A stretch of 64,000 nt of DNA. It comes from JADFXI01 sp963784135 (GTDB taxonomy: Bacteria; Nitrospirota; Thermodesulfovibrionia; Thermodesulfovibrionales; Dissulfurispiraceae). Numbering within the stretch: position 1 is the first letter of the stretch; each line of letters opens with the position of its first letter. The notes below the pieces were generated by a model. It saw only the letters and a program-made list of their open reading frames with translations. It had not been told where the DNA came from and did no database searches. The position numbers were made by a program, and so were the translations under genes. The stretch lies in assembly GCA_963784135.1 (NCBI GenBank), contig CAWAQG010000012.1, forward strand, positions 1 to 64,000, in the 5' to 3' direction. Below, in pieces: positions 25,259-34,048 of the stretch.

Positions 25259-25588
25259 ATGATTGAGCCTATAAGGATCCATCCGGAAGAGACAAGAAAG
25301 AAAGTCTTGTCCGGCACAGCTATTTTTGTCTGCGCTTATGAGGACGAGGAAAAATTCAGGAAAATGCATCTTGAAGGCGCTATCTCGCTTAGCGCGTTTA
25401 AAAGTAAGGCCGCGTCCTTATCAAGAGAACAGGAGATTGTTTTCTATTGTGCCTGACCAAAAGAAGCGAGCGCTGCCGGTCGGGCAGTCGAATATACGGA
25501 GAAAGGGTTTAAGAATGTAAAGGTCCTCGGCGGCGGTGTGGAGGGATGGAAAAATGCGGGATATCCTCTTGAGGGGCCGGGCAGTTAG
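25259..25588 (+). CDS. Rhodanese-like protein with in-frame TGA (probable selenocysteine)
   Basis: Reading through TGA at 25454-25456 gives one 109-residue single-domain rhodanese: HPEETRKKVLSG, FRKMHLEGAISL, then FYCA-TGA-PKEASAAGRA around the active loop and GGGVEGWKNAGYPL. Homology continues in the same frame on both sides of the TGA. The catalytic Cys64 is intact and the TGA falls two residues later, where relatives usually have Cys. A hairpin with a GGUC loop follows 21 bases downstream. GGGAGG precedes the ATG. A Sec-containing sulfurtransferase is the best reading. The alternative is a nonsense pseudogene. Confidence 0.7.
25473..25487 (+). promoter_or_regulatory. SECIS-like hairpin downstream of the in-frame TGA
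   Basis: A perfect 5-bp stem CTGCC/GGCAG encloses the loop GGTCG. Three more pairs (CGA/TCG) can form outside a bulge. The loop starts 21 bases after the TGA, inside the 16-37 base range of bacterial SECIS elements, and its GGUC matches the loop of the E. coli fdhF element. The structure was read by eye, not folded. Confidence 0.55.
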
Positions 25589-25648
25589 AGGCGGCAATAG
25601 ATTGAGGGCAGGCGGCTGGACTCGTTGCCTGCCCTCATCAATGCGGCC

Positions 25649-25900
25649 TCAAGCGTATTTATTTATACGTGTCCCTGTTTCTCCCGTCGTCGCGGATTGG
25701 GCGCCGGCTACTTTTTGGTTATTAAGGTTATTAAGCTGGACCTCAAACGAGGCATCCCCTTCCTTATGTTTTTTGTGGTGAATGGTGTTCAGTGCTTCAG
25801 CGTTCAGAGGGTCTTTGGGTACTGCCGACATCTGGTTCATACCTGGATTAACGCCTATATTGCCTCCCAAATTGCCAACACCGCCAATTCCTGCGCTCAT
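25649..25900 (-). CDS. Hypothetical 83-residue Gly/Asn-rich protein
   Basis: The protein has a Gly/Asn-rich N-terminus (MSAGIGGVGNLGGNIG), a charged His/Lys patch (HHKKHKEGD), a repeated LNNLNNQ and a polar tail. It has no signal peptide, membrane segment or Cys. An excellent AAGGAGGAGG site lies before the ATG, the best reason to accept it as real. I do not recognise a family. It converges on the rhodanese gene. Confidence 0.6.
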   Translation of the reverse strand: MSAGIGGVGNLGGNIGVNPGMNQMSAVPKDPLNAEALNTIHHKKHKEGDASFEVQLNNLNNQKVAGAQSATTGETGTRINKYA

Positions 25901-26117
25901 TATTCCTCCTCCTTGTGGGACAGATCCATATTAAGCAACAACAGCCGCGAAAGATTGCCATTGATTGTCCGCCTTTGAAATACAATATATCAAGAAGAGT
26001 GCCAATTGAATTACCTTTGAATTTAACGGATATTTCCTGAATAATACTTTTGATATACTATGGAATTTACCCCATAATTTATGGAATGGAATCCATAAAA
26101 CTGGAATTAGAAAAAAA

Positions 26118-26255
26118 GGCTATGCATTTGACGCCCGCAGCCGTCATACCCGCGAAGGCGGGTATCCATTAGCTTTTGAAAAAAATGGATTCCCGTTTCC
26201 ACGGGAATGACAAATTACACTTATGGTTTGCCATGGTGGTGTCAAATGCATAGCC
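26118..26255. repeat. Inverted-repeat element with internal REP pair
   Basis: Termini GGCTATGCATTTGAC(G/A)CC are 18-bp inverted repeats with one mismatch (26118-26135, 26238-26255). Inside are two palindromes, GTCATACCCGC...GCGGGTATCC and GGATTCCCG...CGGGAATGAC. It occupies much of the 367-base gap 25901-26267 at the 3' end of the sigma-54 regulator gene. The rest of the gap shows nothing recognisable. Confidence 0.75.
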
Positions 26256-26267
26256 ATTTTAGAAAAT

Positions 26268-27344
26268 TTAAGAAAGGTTGTATTCTTTAATTTTTGTCAG
26301 GAGAGTCTTGTAATCTACCTGCAAGATCAAAGCAGCTTTTGACTTATTGCCCTTTGTTAATTCCAAAGCCTTTTTGATCGCCTTTTTTTCCACATCCCTG
26401 ACAGCTATTGTGGTAAGTTCCTTAAGCGGCAATAGATCGAAAGATTCTGCCTTCCCGGTCATGTCCTCGAGTAAAAATTCCATGTCCCGGAGCTTTATTG
26501 AGTGATTTTGAGACATGAGCACAGCTCTTCTTATAATAATGTTTCTTAATTCCCTGACATTTCCCGGCCAGGGATACCGCTTGAGAGCTTCAAATATTTC
26601 TTCACTGAAATTTTTCAGCGGGACATTCAATTTGTCTTCTGCTTCGATAAGAAATTTCTGAGCGAGAAAAGGGATGTCATCAACTCTCTCTCTTAACGGC
26701 GGAATGGTTATCATAAATTCACTGAGACGGTAAAACAGGTCCTTCCTGATATGTTTTTCCGCCAGTGACTGCTTTATGTCCCTGTTCGTTGCGGAAATAA
26801 AGCGGACATTTATGTCCTTTGTTTCCGCGCTTCCGAGGGGATGTATTTTCTTTTCCTCGATAACTGTCAGGAACTTGCTCTGCGCATACGGGGTCATATT
26901 TTCGAGTTCATCAATAAATATAGTCCCACCGTTGGCGGCAAGCTCGAACATGCCTTTTCTTCCTTTATCGGCGCCTGTGAATGCGCCCTTCTCATACCCA
27001 AAAAGTTCACTTTCGAAAAGGGTCTCAGGTATAGTTCCCATATCAATTCTTATAAACGGATTGTGGGCACGCGGGCTTAAACTATGAATAATGTTGGCAA
27101 TAAATGACTTCCCGACGCCGGTTTCCCCCTGGATCAGGACTGTAAAATCCGTCTTTGCGATCCGGCGTATCTGTTCGATTATCTCTCGCATTTTGTCGCT
27201 CCTGCCCAGCATCAATTCGAGAGTACTCTCAGCCTCTGCATGGAGCCTTTCCAGTTCACTCTCAAGTCCTTTGCACACATTGTTTTTTACCAATTCTTCC
27301 CTCTCCGTGCGTTTGGTGAAATCCTTATTCTTATTATTTTTCAT
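26268..27344 (-). CDS. Sigma-54-dependent transcriptional activator (AAA+ and Fis domains, no receiver)
   Basis: A protein of about 358 residues measured from the ATG at 27344. A short N-terminal charged region of about 40 residues precedes the AAA+ domain with Walker A GETGVGKSF, the sigma-54 contact loop GAFTGA, Walker B GGTIFIDE and the R-finger region RKDLFYRL. A C-terminal Fis-type helix-turn-helix (NKSKAALILQVDYKTLLTKI) ends it. There is no response-regulator domain, so control must come from elsewhere. It diverges from a histidine kinase gene. A fitting promoter lies at 23076. Confidence 0.92.
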   Translation of the reverse strand: MKNNKNKDFTKRTEREELVKNNVCKGLESELERLHAEAESTLELMLGRSDKMREIIEQIRRIAKTDFTVLIQGETGVGKSFIANIIHSLSPRAHNPFIRIDMGTIPETLFESELFGYEKGAFTGADKGRKGMFELAANGGTIFIDELENMTPYAQSKFLTVIEEKKIHPLGSAETKDINVRFISATNRDIKQSLAEKHIRKDLFYRLSEFMITIPPLRERVDDIPFLAQKFLIEAEDKLNVPLKNFSEEIFEALKRYPWPGNVRELRNIIIRRAVLMSQNHSIKLRDMEFLLEDMTGKAESFDLLPLKELTTIAVRDVEKKAIKKALELTKGNKSKAALILQVDYKTLLTKIKEYNLS

Positions 27345-27494
27345 ATAAACTCTCGCTGTAACATATATGATAATAATATAATGTAGGCTAAAAGGACAAA
27401 AGGCAAGACTAAAAGATGTTTGTTGCAATTCCAAATCAATCTTTGCAAAACTATTACTGGAAGAAGGGGGCATGCAACTTATTTGGGGTATCAA

Positions 27495-28703
27495 ATGAAT
27501 GATATAAAAAAAACAATAGAGCAGCTTACAAGTGAATTGTCGGAATTGCATAAACAAAATGCTGAACTGAAAAAGGCTGAGGATGTGCTGCTGGCGAGCG
27601 AGAACCGTTACAAGAGATTTGTTGATGCCGTAACAGATTGCATTTATACTGCCGAGATTGTGAACGGGCGTCCCGGAAGAATAACTAACACCTCAGTCTG
27701 CACTTCAATTACCGGCCATATGCCTGAAGAATACCTCGCCAATCCTGAGCTTTTTTATAAAATGGTACATGAAGAGGACAGATATGATGCAGACAAACAG
27801 GTTGAAACTCTGATCGCAACCGGGGCATGCAAACCTGTTGAACACAGGGTCATTCATAAGGACGGCTCTGTCAAATGGGTCAAGAAGACCCTTGTGCCCC
27901 GCTACGATGAAACCGGGTCCCTTGTGGCATATGACTGCCTTATGAGCGATATTACGCGCCAAAAAGAAATGGAAGCAAGGCTCATCCAGTCTGAGACAAT
28001 ATCTTCTTTAGGCGTATTGTCAGCCGGGGTCGCCCATGAAATAAAGAACCCTCTCGCGATCATCCTCCAGGGGATAGAATTGCTGGAAATTTCATTATCA
28101 AAGGAAGGGGTTGATGATGTTCTGGCGATGATGAAAGATGCGGTTTTCAGGGCAAGCAGAATAACTAAAGACCTGCTGACTTTTTCGAGAGAGAGCACGC
28201 CTGCAATGGAGGAAATCGATTTGGCGCAGGTCATTAATGAAACCTTGTCCCTGGTTGATCACATATTCAGCCATAAACAGATAAGGATTGTCAGAAACTT
28301 TTCACCTGATTTGCCCCGATTAAAAGTTGACTCTAATCAGATGAAACAGGTATTTATCAATCTGCTGACAAATGCTGCGGAGGCAATGTCCGAGGGTGGG
28401 ACCGTCACTATAACTGCCGGCAGCGCCAGGAATATTCATAAAAAGAAAATTGTGCGGTTTGTAATTAGCGATACCGGCTGCGGCATTTCCAAAGAAGATA
28501 AACAAAGAGCATTTGATCCGTTTTATACTACAAAGAAGAAATCCGGCGGAACGGGACTGGGACTATCGGTTGTAAAAGGCATTATTGAAAAACATAAGGG
28601 TGACATAAGAATAGAAAGTGAACCCGGTAAGGGCACGAGTGTAATTATTGAACTGCCATGGCATGGAAACAAAATAAAAGAGGAGGTCACAGATGGGCGG
28701 TAG
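27495..28703 (+). CDS. PAS-domain sensor histidine kinase
   Basis: A soluble kinase of about 402 residues: an N-terminal coiled coil (about 1-35), a PAS domain with PAC-like tail (about 38-160, VEHRVIHKDGSVKWVKKT), HisKA with His181 in GVAHEIKNPLAII, and HATPase_c with NLLTNAAEAM, ISDTGCGIS and GGTGLGLSVVKG. No membrane segment is seen, so it senses a cytoplasmic signal. The start is the ATG at 27495. It overlaps the following response-regulator gene by 11 bases, its obvious partner. Confidence 0.93.
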   Translation: MNDIKKTIEQLTSELSELHKQNAELKKAEDVLLASENRYKRFVDAVTDCIYTAEIVNGRPGRITNTSVCTSITGHMPEEYLANPELFYKMVHEEDRYDADKQVETLIATGACKPVEHRVIHKDGSVKWVKKTLVPRYDETGSLVAYDCLMSDITRQKEMEARLIQSETISSLGVLSAGVAHEIKNPLAIILQGIELLEISLSKEGVDDVLAMMKDAVFRASRITKDLLTFSRESTPAMEEIDLAQVINETLSLVDHIFSHKQIRIVRNFSPDLPRLKVDSNQMKQVFINLLTNAAEAMSEGGTVTITAGSARNIHKKKIVRFVISDTGCGISKEDKQRAFDPFYTTKKKSGGTGLGLSVVKGIIEKHKGDIRIESEPGKGTSVIIELPWHGNKIKEEVTDGR

Positions 28704-29079
28704 CGCAATAAAAAAGAAGATATTAGTAGTTGATGATGAGACCAGCTTTTGTGCGCTCCTTAAATTAAACCTTGAGAGAAGAGGTCCTTTTGAAGTATTA
28801 ACGACATCAAATCCGCATGCCGTGGTAAAACTTGCAAAAGAAAATCAACCTGACCTGATTTTACTTGATATTTTAATGCCTGAAATGGATGGCATGACTG
28901 TGGCAGCCGGTCTGAAGGGCAATAAAGATACAGAGGACATACCGATAGCATTCCTTACCGCGCTGGCAGATGAAGAGGAGGTCAGAGATATGAAAGGCAA
29001 GACCGGTGATAACTATATTCTTTCAAAACTTACTACTACTGAAGAGCTTATCATGTCAATATCCGATATCTTGACATAA
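28693..29079 (+). CDS. Single-domain response regulator
   Basis: A 128-residue CheY-like receiver with ILVVDDE acidic pair, phosphorylatable Asp59 in LILLDILMPEMDG, the FLTA switch Thr and the conserved Lys in ILSKL. There is no output domain, so it must act through protein contacts or a phosphorelay. It overlaps the upstream kinase gene by 11 bases. The divergent sigma-54 activator lacks a receiver and could be a downstream partner, but that is only suggested by position. Confidence 0.92.
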   Translation: MGGSAIKKKILVVDDETSFCALLKLNLERRGPFEVLTTSNPHAVVKLAKENQPDLILLDILMPEMDGMTVAAGLKGNKDTEDIPIAFLTALADEEEVRDMKGKTGDNYILSKLTTTEELIMSISDILT

Positions 29080-29123
29080 AAATGGTAATATAATACTGAA
29101 TTTCACAGCAGGAGGTGGCCCTT

Positions 29124-30662
29124 TTGTTTTTGTCTATAATGCTTGCAGCGGCGCTGATGGCCGGCGGACCCCACACTTCGTCATCTCAGGTGTCAGGGAC
29201 TGTCATTGTAGCTGATCAGGACAAGGTTGGAGAAAAGCAGCCGGAAAAGAGTAAAAATGAGATGCCCGAGACAGAACCCGTTATTACCAGCCATAAGGTT
29301 GTTGTGAAGGGAAAGGAAATAAGCTATACGGCAACGGCGGGCCAACTGCCGATAACGAATGATGCCGGCGAAAATGAGGCGCATATCTTTTTTATTGCTT
29401 ACGCGGCCAAAAACTCAACCCCCGTCAGCCGACGGCCCCTCTTGTTCGTATTTAACGGCGGGCCCGGCGCTTCATCAGTGTGGCTGCACCTTGGCGCCGC
29501 GGGTCCCCGGCGCGTCCAAATGCTCGCCGATGGCAGAATGCCGCCGCCACCGTACCGGCTAATAGATAACGAGTTCACCTGGCTGGATGAGGCCGACCTT
29601 GTGTTTATCGATCCGGTCGGCACAGGCTATAGTAGGGCAATCAAACCTGAGCTTACCAAGAAGTTTGCCTCGGTCCAGGGTGATATTGACTCTGTGGGCA
29701 GATTTATCAGGCTTTATCTGACCCGGTATGAGCGCTGGAGTTCCCCCCTGTTTCTGGTTGGCGAGAGCTACGGCACCTTTCGGGCTGCAGGCCTGTCGGA
29801 GTATCTGATTGATCATGGAATCGCCCTGAACGGCATTATCATGGTCTCTTCCATCCTGAACGTGCAGACCACCGCTTATAATCAGGGTAACGATCTCGCA
29901 TACGTTTTGTCCCTCCCGAGTTACGCTGCGACGGCCTGGTATCATAAAAAGCTTGTGCCACAGGCTGACCTGGACAAGACCCTGGAAGCAGTGGAGGCCT
30001 GGACTGCCGTTGATTATTTAACAGCTCTTGCCAAAGATGACCGGCTGTCGCCTGAGGAGAGACAGGCAGTAGTTGAAAAGCTGGCCGGATTTACCGGACT
30101 TGACAAGACCTTTATTGATAGCCGCAATCTGCGTATTGATCCCGGCAGCTTTGTCAGAGAGCTTCTTCGGAAAGAGAGGCAGTTTGTCGGTTTCATGGAC
30201 AGCCGTTTTACTGCTGCAGACCTTGATCCGGCGGCTCCGGCCGGTTTTGATCCGACAGTCGCCACAGTCCGCCCTCCTTTTACGGCCATGTTCAACGATT
30301 ATGTCCGTGGTGAACTCGGTTTCCAGTCTGACCTCGAATATTTTACTTTGGGCGGCGGCATCGGGCAATGGGACTGGGAGGCAAAGAACAGCTATGCCGA
30401 TACCAGCGAGGACCTGCGGCACGCCCTTGTTAAGAACCCGTACATGAAGCTGTTCTTCGCCTCCGGCTATTTTGATCTGGCAACTCCTTATTTTGCTACG
30501 GAATATACACTCGCACATTTGGGTCTAACGCCGGCCCTCAGGAAGAACATCACGACGCGCAGGTATCGGACCGGGCATATGATGTACCTGGACAGCGGTT
30601 CTATTTCACAGTTGCAGCGTGATGTGGCGAAGTTTATAAACAGTGCCCTGGAACTCCATTAG
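29124..30662 (+). CDS. Serine carboxypeptidase-like (S10 family) secreted peptidase
   Basis: A protein of about 512 residues with a short hydrophobic leader, then an alpha/beta-hydrolase of the S10 type: LLFVFNGGPGASSVWLHLG oxyanion segment, DPVGTGYSRA, nucleophile Ser215 in VGESYGTFR, Asp in SGYFDLATPY and His in RTGHMMYLD. All catalytic residues are present. The start is placed at TTG 29124 because the GTG at 29115 lies within the AGGAGGTGG ribosome-binding site. Probably periplasmic, substrate unknown. Confidence 0.88.
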   Translation: MFLSIMLAAALMAGGPHTSSSQVSGTVIVADQDKVGEKQPEKSKNEMPETEPVITSHKVVVKGKEISYTATAGQLPITNDAGENEAHIFFIAYAAKNSTPVSRRPLLFVFNGGPGASSVWLHLGAAGPRRVQMLADGRMPPPPYRLIDNEFTWLDEADLVFIDPVGTGYSRAIKPELTKKFASVQGDIDSVGRFIRLYLTRYERWSSPLFLVGESYGTFRAAGLSEYLIDHGIALNGIIMVSSILNVQTTAYNQGNDLAYVLSLPSYAATAWYHKKLVPQADLDKTLEAVEAWTAVDYLTALAKDDRLSPEERQAVVEKLAGFTGLDKTFIDSRNLRIDPGSFVRELLRKERQFVGFMDSRFTAADLDPAAPAGFDPTVATVRPPFTAMFNDYVRGELGFQSDLEYFTLGGGIGQWDWEAKNSYADTSEDLRHALVKNPYMKLFFASGYFDLATPYFATEYTLAHLGLTPALRKNITTRRYRTGHMMYLDSGSISQLQRDVAKFINSALELH

Positions 30663-30668
30663 ATACCT

Positions 30669-32387
30669 TCAGCAATCGATTTGGCTGGAATCGAGCTCTT
30701 GCCGGGCATATTCGCTGTAAATTTTTTCCCGCACGAACAAATCGAACATGTCCCCGTCTATGTGGCCGTCTTTTTTCATAAATCCAAGTATCTTTAATGC
30801 CTGCGAAACAGGCATTGGTTTTTTGTACGGGCGGTCTTTTGCGGTCAAGGCCTCGAATATGTCCGCAATCGCTATGATCCTTGAAGGTATCGGCAACTGT
30901 TCGGCCTTTAATCCGAATGGATAGCCGGTGCCGTCCAGTTTTTCATGATGTGCTGCAGCATACTCCACAGTATGTTTCAGTTTTTTGGGGAACGGCAGTT
31001 TGCCCAGCATTTTATATGTCACCAAGGCATGATTTTCGATGATCTTTCTCTCTGCGGCGGTAAGGGAGCCCTTCCTGATTGAAAGGTTGGTTATTTCATC
31101 TTCCGTGAGATAGGGCATGTTCTGCCCTTTGCAATTCCATATCTTAGAGGCGATTTTTTTCAGGTTTTCGATTTTCTCATCATCCATGAACTCGCCGGGC
31201 TGGTTGCAGTTCATTAAAAACTTCTCTTCTTCAACGAGCAAACCGTATTCCTGTTCATATCTTTCTTCTATTTCCCTGAAATTTTTTGGATTCGGTCCTG
31301 AAGATTCGTATGCCCTGATTTTATCTTCAAGCTCCCTGATTTTCGCGTCTCTCCTTAATACTTCATATCGGACGGTTATCATATGCGACATATCGAAGAT
31401 CTTCTCAAGTTTGGTCGACTTGTCCACCACATGCTCAGGCGTGATAATCTTTCCCACATCATGGAGCCATGCCGCAATGCTCAGCTCTTTCAACTCGTCT
31501 TCATTCATCGAATAATCTTTGAATGGTCCCTCGGTCTGTTCAATCAGGCGCCCGGCAATAATCATGGTGAGTTTCTGCACTCTCTGAATATGGCCCGCCG
31601 TATAAGGTGATTTCTCATCTATTGCGATAGCAATGGTTTTTATAAAAGAATCAAAAAGCTCCTCAAGGTCTCTATACAGCCTGACATTTGTTATTGCGAC
31701 GGCAGCCTGCGAAGCGAGGGACGCTATCAGGTCAATTTGATCAGACAAAAAAGGAACAGGCCTGCGTGTTAAAGGATCCAGGGCGTTGATTAACTGCAAG
31801 ACCCCGATAGTATCATTTTCCTTGTTCTTCATCGGGATCACAAGCATGGATTGCGAGCGGTAACCTGTGCCGGAATCAAATTTTCTGGTACCTGAAAAGT
31901 CGAACCCCTCTGCCTCATAAACGTCCGGTATATTCACAATCTTGCCCGTAATAGCCGAATAAGATGAGACATTCGAGAAATTCGGTGACCCGTCTTTCTT
32001 CAGAGGCACAGCCGTCCACGTTATAGGGCCTGCAGTTCCACCCATTCTTGTTTTTATTGTATCGTTCTGGACAATTGCAAACTCCAGGCAATCGTTTTCT
32101 TCATTCATAATATAGAGCGTGCCTGCATCTGCGCATGAAAACAGGCGGGCCTGGTCTACTATGGACTCAAGAAGACGGTCAAGGTTTTTTTCGGCCGAAA
32201 GGGCAATGCCTATCTCGGAAAGTTTCTTAATGAGGGATATCTGGTCGTCAGCGTATTTTTTAACTTCACTGACAACGTTTTTCAGCATTCTGTCAAGGGG
32301 GGCATTATCGGAATGGCTGGTCCGCTCTTCTTCAGCAAAATAGTTACTCTTGCCGGCATCGGAATCTTTGTTATGGATGTTGTCCAT
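30669..32387 (-). CDS. GAF-domain HD-GYP phosphodiesterase
   Basis: A 572-residue protein with a GAF domain (about residues 60-240: DRLLESIVDQARLFSCADAG, MLVIPMKNKEN) followed by an HD-GYP domain. HD residues are in AAWLHDVGKIITPEHV, and AAHHEKLDGTGYP carries the GYP motif. A 100-residue charged insertion lies between the two halves of the HD core. HD-GYP enzymes with these motifs degrade cyclic di-GMP. It ends a few bases from the converging S10 gene and its start faces away from znuB by 15 bases, so it may share the zinc operon transcript. Confidence 0.9.
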   Translation of the reverse strand: MDNIHNKDSDAGKSNYFAEEERTSHSDNAPLDRMLKNVVSEVKKYADDQISLIKKLSEIGIALSAEKNLDRLLESIVDQARLFSCADAGTLYIMNEENDCLEFAIVQNDTIKTRMGGTAGPITWTAVPLKKDGSPNFSNVSSYSAITGKIVNIPDVYEAEGFDFSGTRKFDSGTGYRSQSMLVIPMKNKENDTIGVLQLINALDPLTRRPVPFLSDQIDLIASLASQAAVAITNVRLYRDLEELFDSFIKTIAIAIDEKSPYTAGHIQRVQKLTMIIAGRLIEQTEGPFKDYSMNEDELKELSIAAWLHDVGKIITPEHVVDKSTKLEKIFDMSHMITVRYEVLRRDAKIRELEDKIRAYESSGPNPKNFREIEERYEQEYGLLVEEEKFLMNCNQPGEFMDDEKIENLKKIASKIWNCKGQNMPYLTEDEITNLSIRKGSLTAAERKIIENHALVTYKMLGKLPFPKKLKHTVEYAAAHHEKLDGTGYPFGLKAEQLPIPSRIIAIADIFEALTAKDRPYKKPMPVSQALKILGFMKKDGHIDGDMFDLFVREKIYSEYARQELDSSQIDC

Positions 32388-32402
32388 TGCCTCGTCCTCC
32401 GT

Positions 32403-33257
32403 TTATATTAATGATTTCTGCCGGATTTGTCCTGTCAGGGCCGACAGTGCATAACAACCCACGGCGAAAAGAACGATGGTGGCCCCGGATGAAGTGCCCC
32501 AATAGTAAGATGCGAATAACCCGGTTGTCCCTGAAAGCATACTTATCGCTATTGAAAGTGCCGTATATGGGCCCACACTCCGGACTACGTTACGACTGGC
32601 TGCCGCAGGCAAAACCAGAAGCGAATTTATTATCAAAATTCCGACCAGACGGATAGCCACCATCACGACCACGGCAAGCAGTATGGTAAAACTTGTCTCA
32701 ACCAGAAAGGTCCTTATCCTGCGGCTTCGCGCCAACGATCCGCTGATGCTTGTTAAAATCAACGCATTGCCGGCAAAGTACCAATAAACAAACACTATGA
32801 CGAACAAGGCAGCTATCCAGGCTATTTGTTGGGGGGTAACTGCAAGAATATCTCCGATAAGATATGCAGTGAATTTAACAAAGCCTCCCTGCCTGCTCAG
32901 GATAGTGATCCCCAGCGCTATCATAAACGCAAGAAAGACCCCCAAAACAGTATCCATGGATGCACGTGTCATATCTTTCATAATGTTGACGAGGACAGCG
33001 AGGACCACAGCAATGATAATCATCGGCAGCGTCGGGTCATGAATTCCGCAAAGTATGCCTATGGCGATGCCGGTGAGGGCTGAATGGCCCAAAACCTCGG
33101 TAAAAAAAGCCATCCGGTTGCTAACCACCATGGTACCTAAAACTCCGAATATAGGGGTAACAAGAAGGACCGCCAGCAGGGCATTTTTTATAAAAAGATA
33201 CCGGGCCAAATCAAAAGGCAGCACATAATCAGCCAATTTGTACCACAGGTCAATCAT
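32403..33257 (-). CDS. znuB: Metal ABC transporter permease (ZnuB/MntB family)
   Basis: A 284-residue membrane protein with eight or nine hydrophobic segments and the ABC-3 family pattern: GTMVVSNRMAFFTEVLGHSALTGIAIG, LIGDILAVTPQQIAW, RLVGILIINSLLVLPAAASRNV. It forms the channel of a zinc or manganese importer. It overlaps the ATPase gene by 4 bases and lies in a Fur-znuA-znuC-znuB array. Metal identity is not readable from this subunit. Confidence 0.92.
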   Translation of the reverse strand: MIDLWYKLADYVLPFDLARYLFIKNALLAVLLVTPIFGVLGTMVVSNRMAFFTEVLGHSALTGIAIGILCGIHDPTLPMIIIAVVLAVLVNIMKDMTRASMDTVLGVFLAFMIALGITILSRQGGFVKFTAYLIGDILAVTPQQIAWIAALFVIVFVYWYFAGNALILTSISGSLARSRRIRTFLVETSFTILLAVVVMVAIRLVGILIINSLLVLPAAASRNVVRSVGPYTALSIAISMLSGTTGLFASYYWGTSSGATIVLFAVGCYALSALTGQIRQKSLI

Positions 33258-34041
33258 AACTCTTCCTTTGCAGACGACAAATGAGGCAGAGCGGATATGT
33301 TCCAGAGACTGGGGCCAAACGTATGCAGTATTTTCTCGTTGGAAAGCACTTCGGCTGGTCCACCTTCAGCAACAACCGAACGATTCAGGAGAATAATGCG
33401 GTCGACATAGGTTGAGATTCCGGCCAGATCATGCGTCACAATGATAACTGCGATGTCGTGTTGTTCCCTTAAACTTCTGACAAGCTGATAAAACAGAGAC
33501 AACCCCTGAATATCCACGCCACTGCCGGGTTCGTCCAGGAGCAGTAATTCAGGCTCGGCTGTCATAGCAATTGCCAGTAACACACGCTGCAATTCTCCTC
33601 CCGACAGTTCGCCGATCCTTTTTTTGCCAAATGCCCGGCAGAGAAGACAGACAGCACGCGCCGGGCTTCCTCCGACAACCGCCTGGTCACCCCGAGCCAA
33701 ACAGGCTGCTTGCTGATCGCAATGACAACCAGGTCAGTGACATTAATGGGAGAATCCGGATCAAGATGAAGCCTTTGGGGAACATATCCAATTCGCGGTT
33801 TCCTGCCTTCAATACCTCCTATACGTGATTCCATGGCGCCACGGTATGGCAATTCCCCTAAAATCGTCCGTAGCAGGGTGGTTTTTCCTGCGCCGTTCGG
33901 GCCGACAATAGCGACAACCTCACCGCAATGAATATGCAGGCTGACATTATCAAGAACAGGCTTGTTGCCGAAACGGACCGTCAGATCACTGATTTTGATA
34001 CAACAGTGCCGGCAGAGCTTATTGTCCACAGAACGTCCCAT
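33254..34041 (-). pseudogene. znuC: Metal ABC transporter ATPase ZnuC, interrupted by a -1 frameshift at a 7-A run
   Basis: The first frame (from 34041) carries VVAIVGPNGAGKTTLLR (Walker A) and YVPQRL (Q-loop), then drifts after AGHLAKK. The second frame continues RIGELSGGELQRV (signature), LLLLDEPGSGVD (Walker B) and IVTHDL to the stop at 33254. The break is at GCA-AAA-AAA-GG near 33628-33636, where one extra A, or a -1 slip, restores a full ATPase. This may be sequence error, slippage-dependent expression or mutation. Flanking permease and binding-protein genes are intact. Confidence 0.85.
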
Positions 34042-34048
34042 TTCTATG

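Noticed and set aside
25259..25456. The rhodanese as a 65-residue truncated pseudogene
   Set aside because: The same frame continues for 43 more codons of good rhodanese sequence, and a SECIS-like hairpin lies at the right distance. A nonsense mutation remains the fallback.
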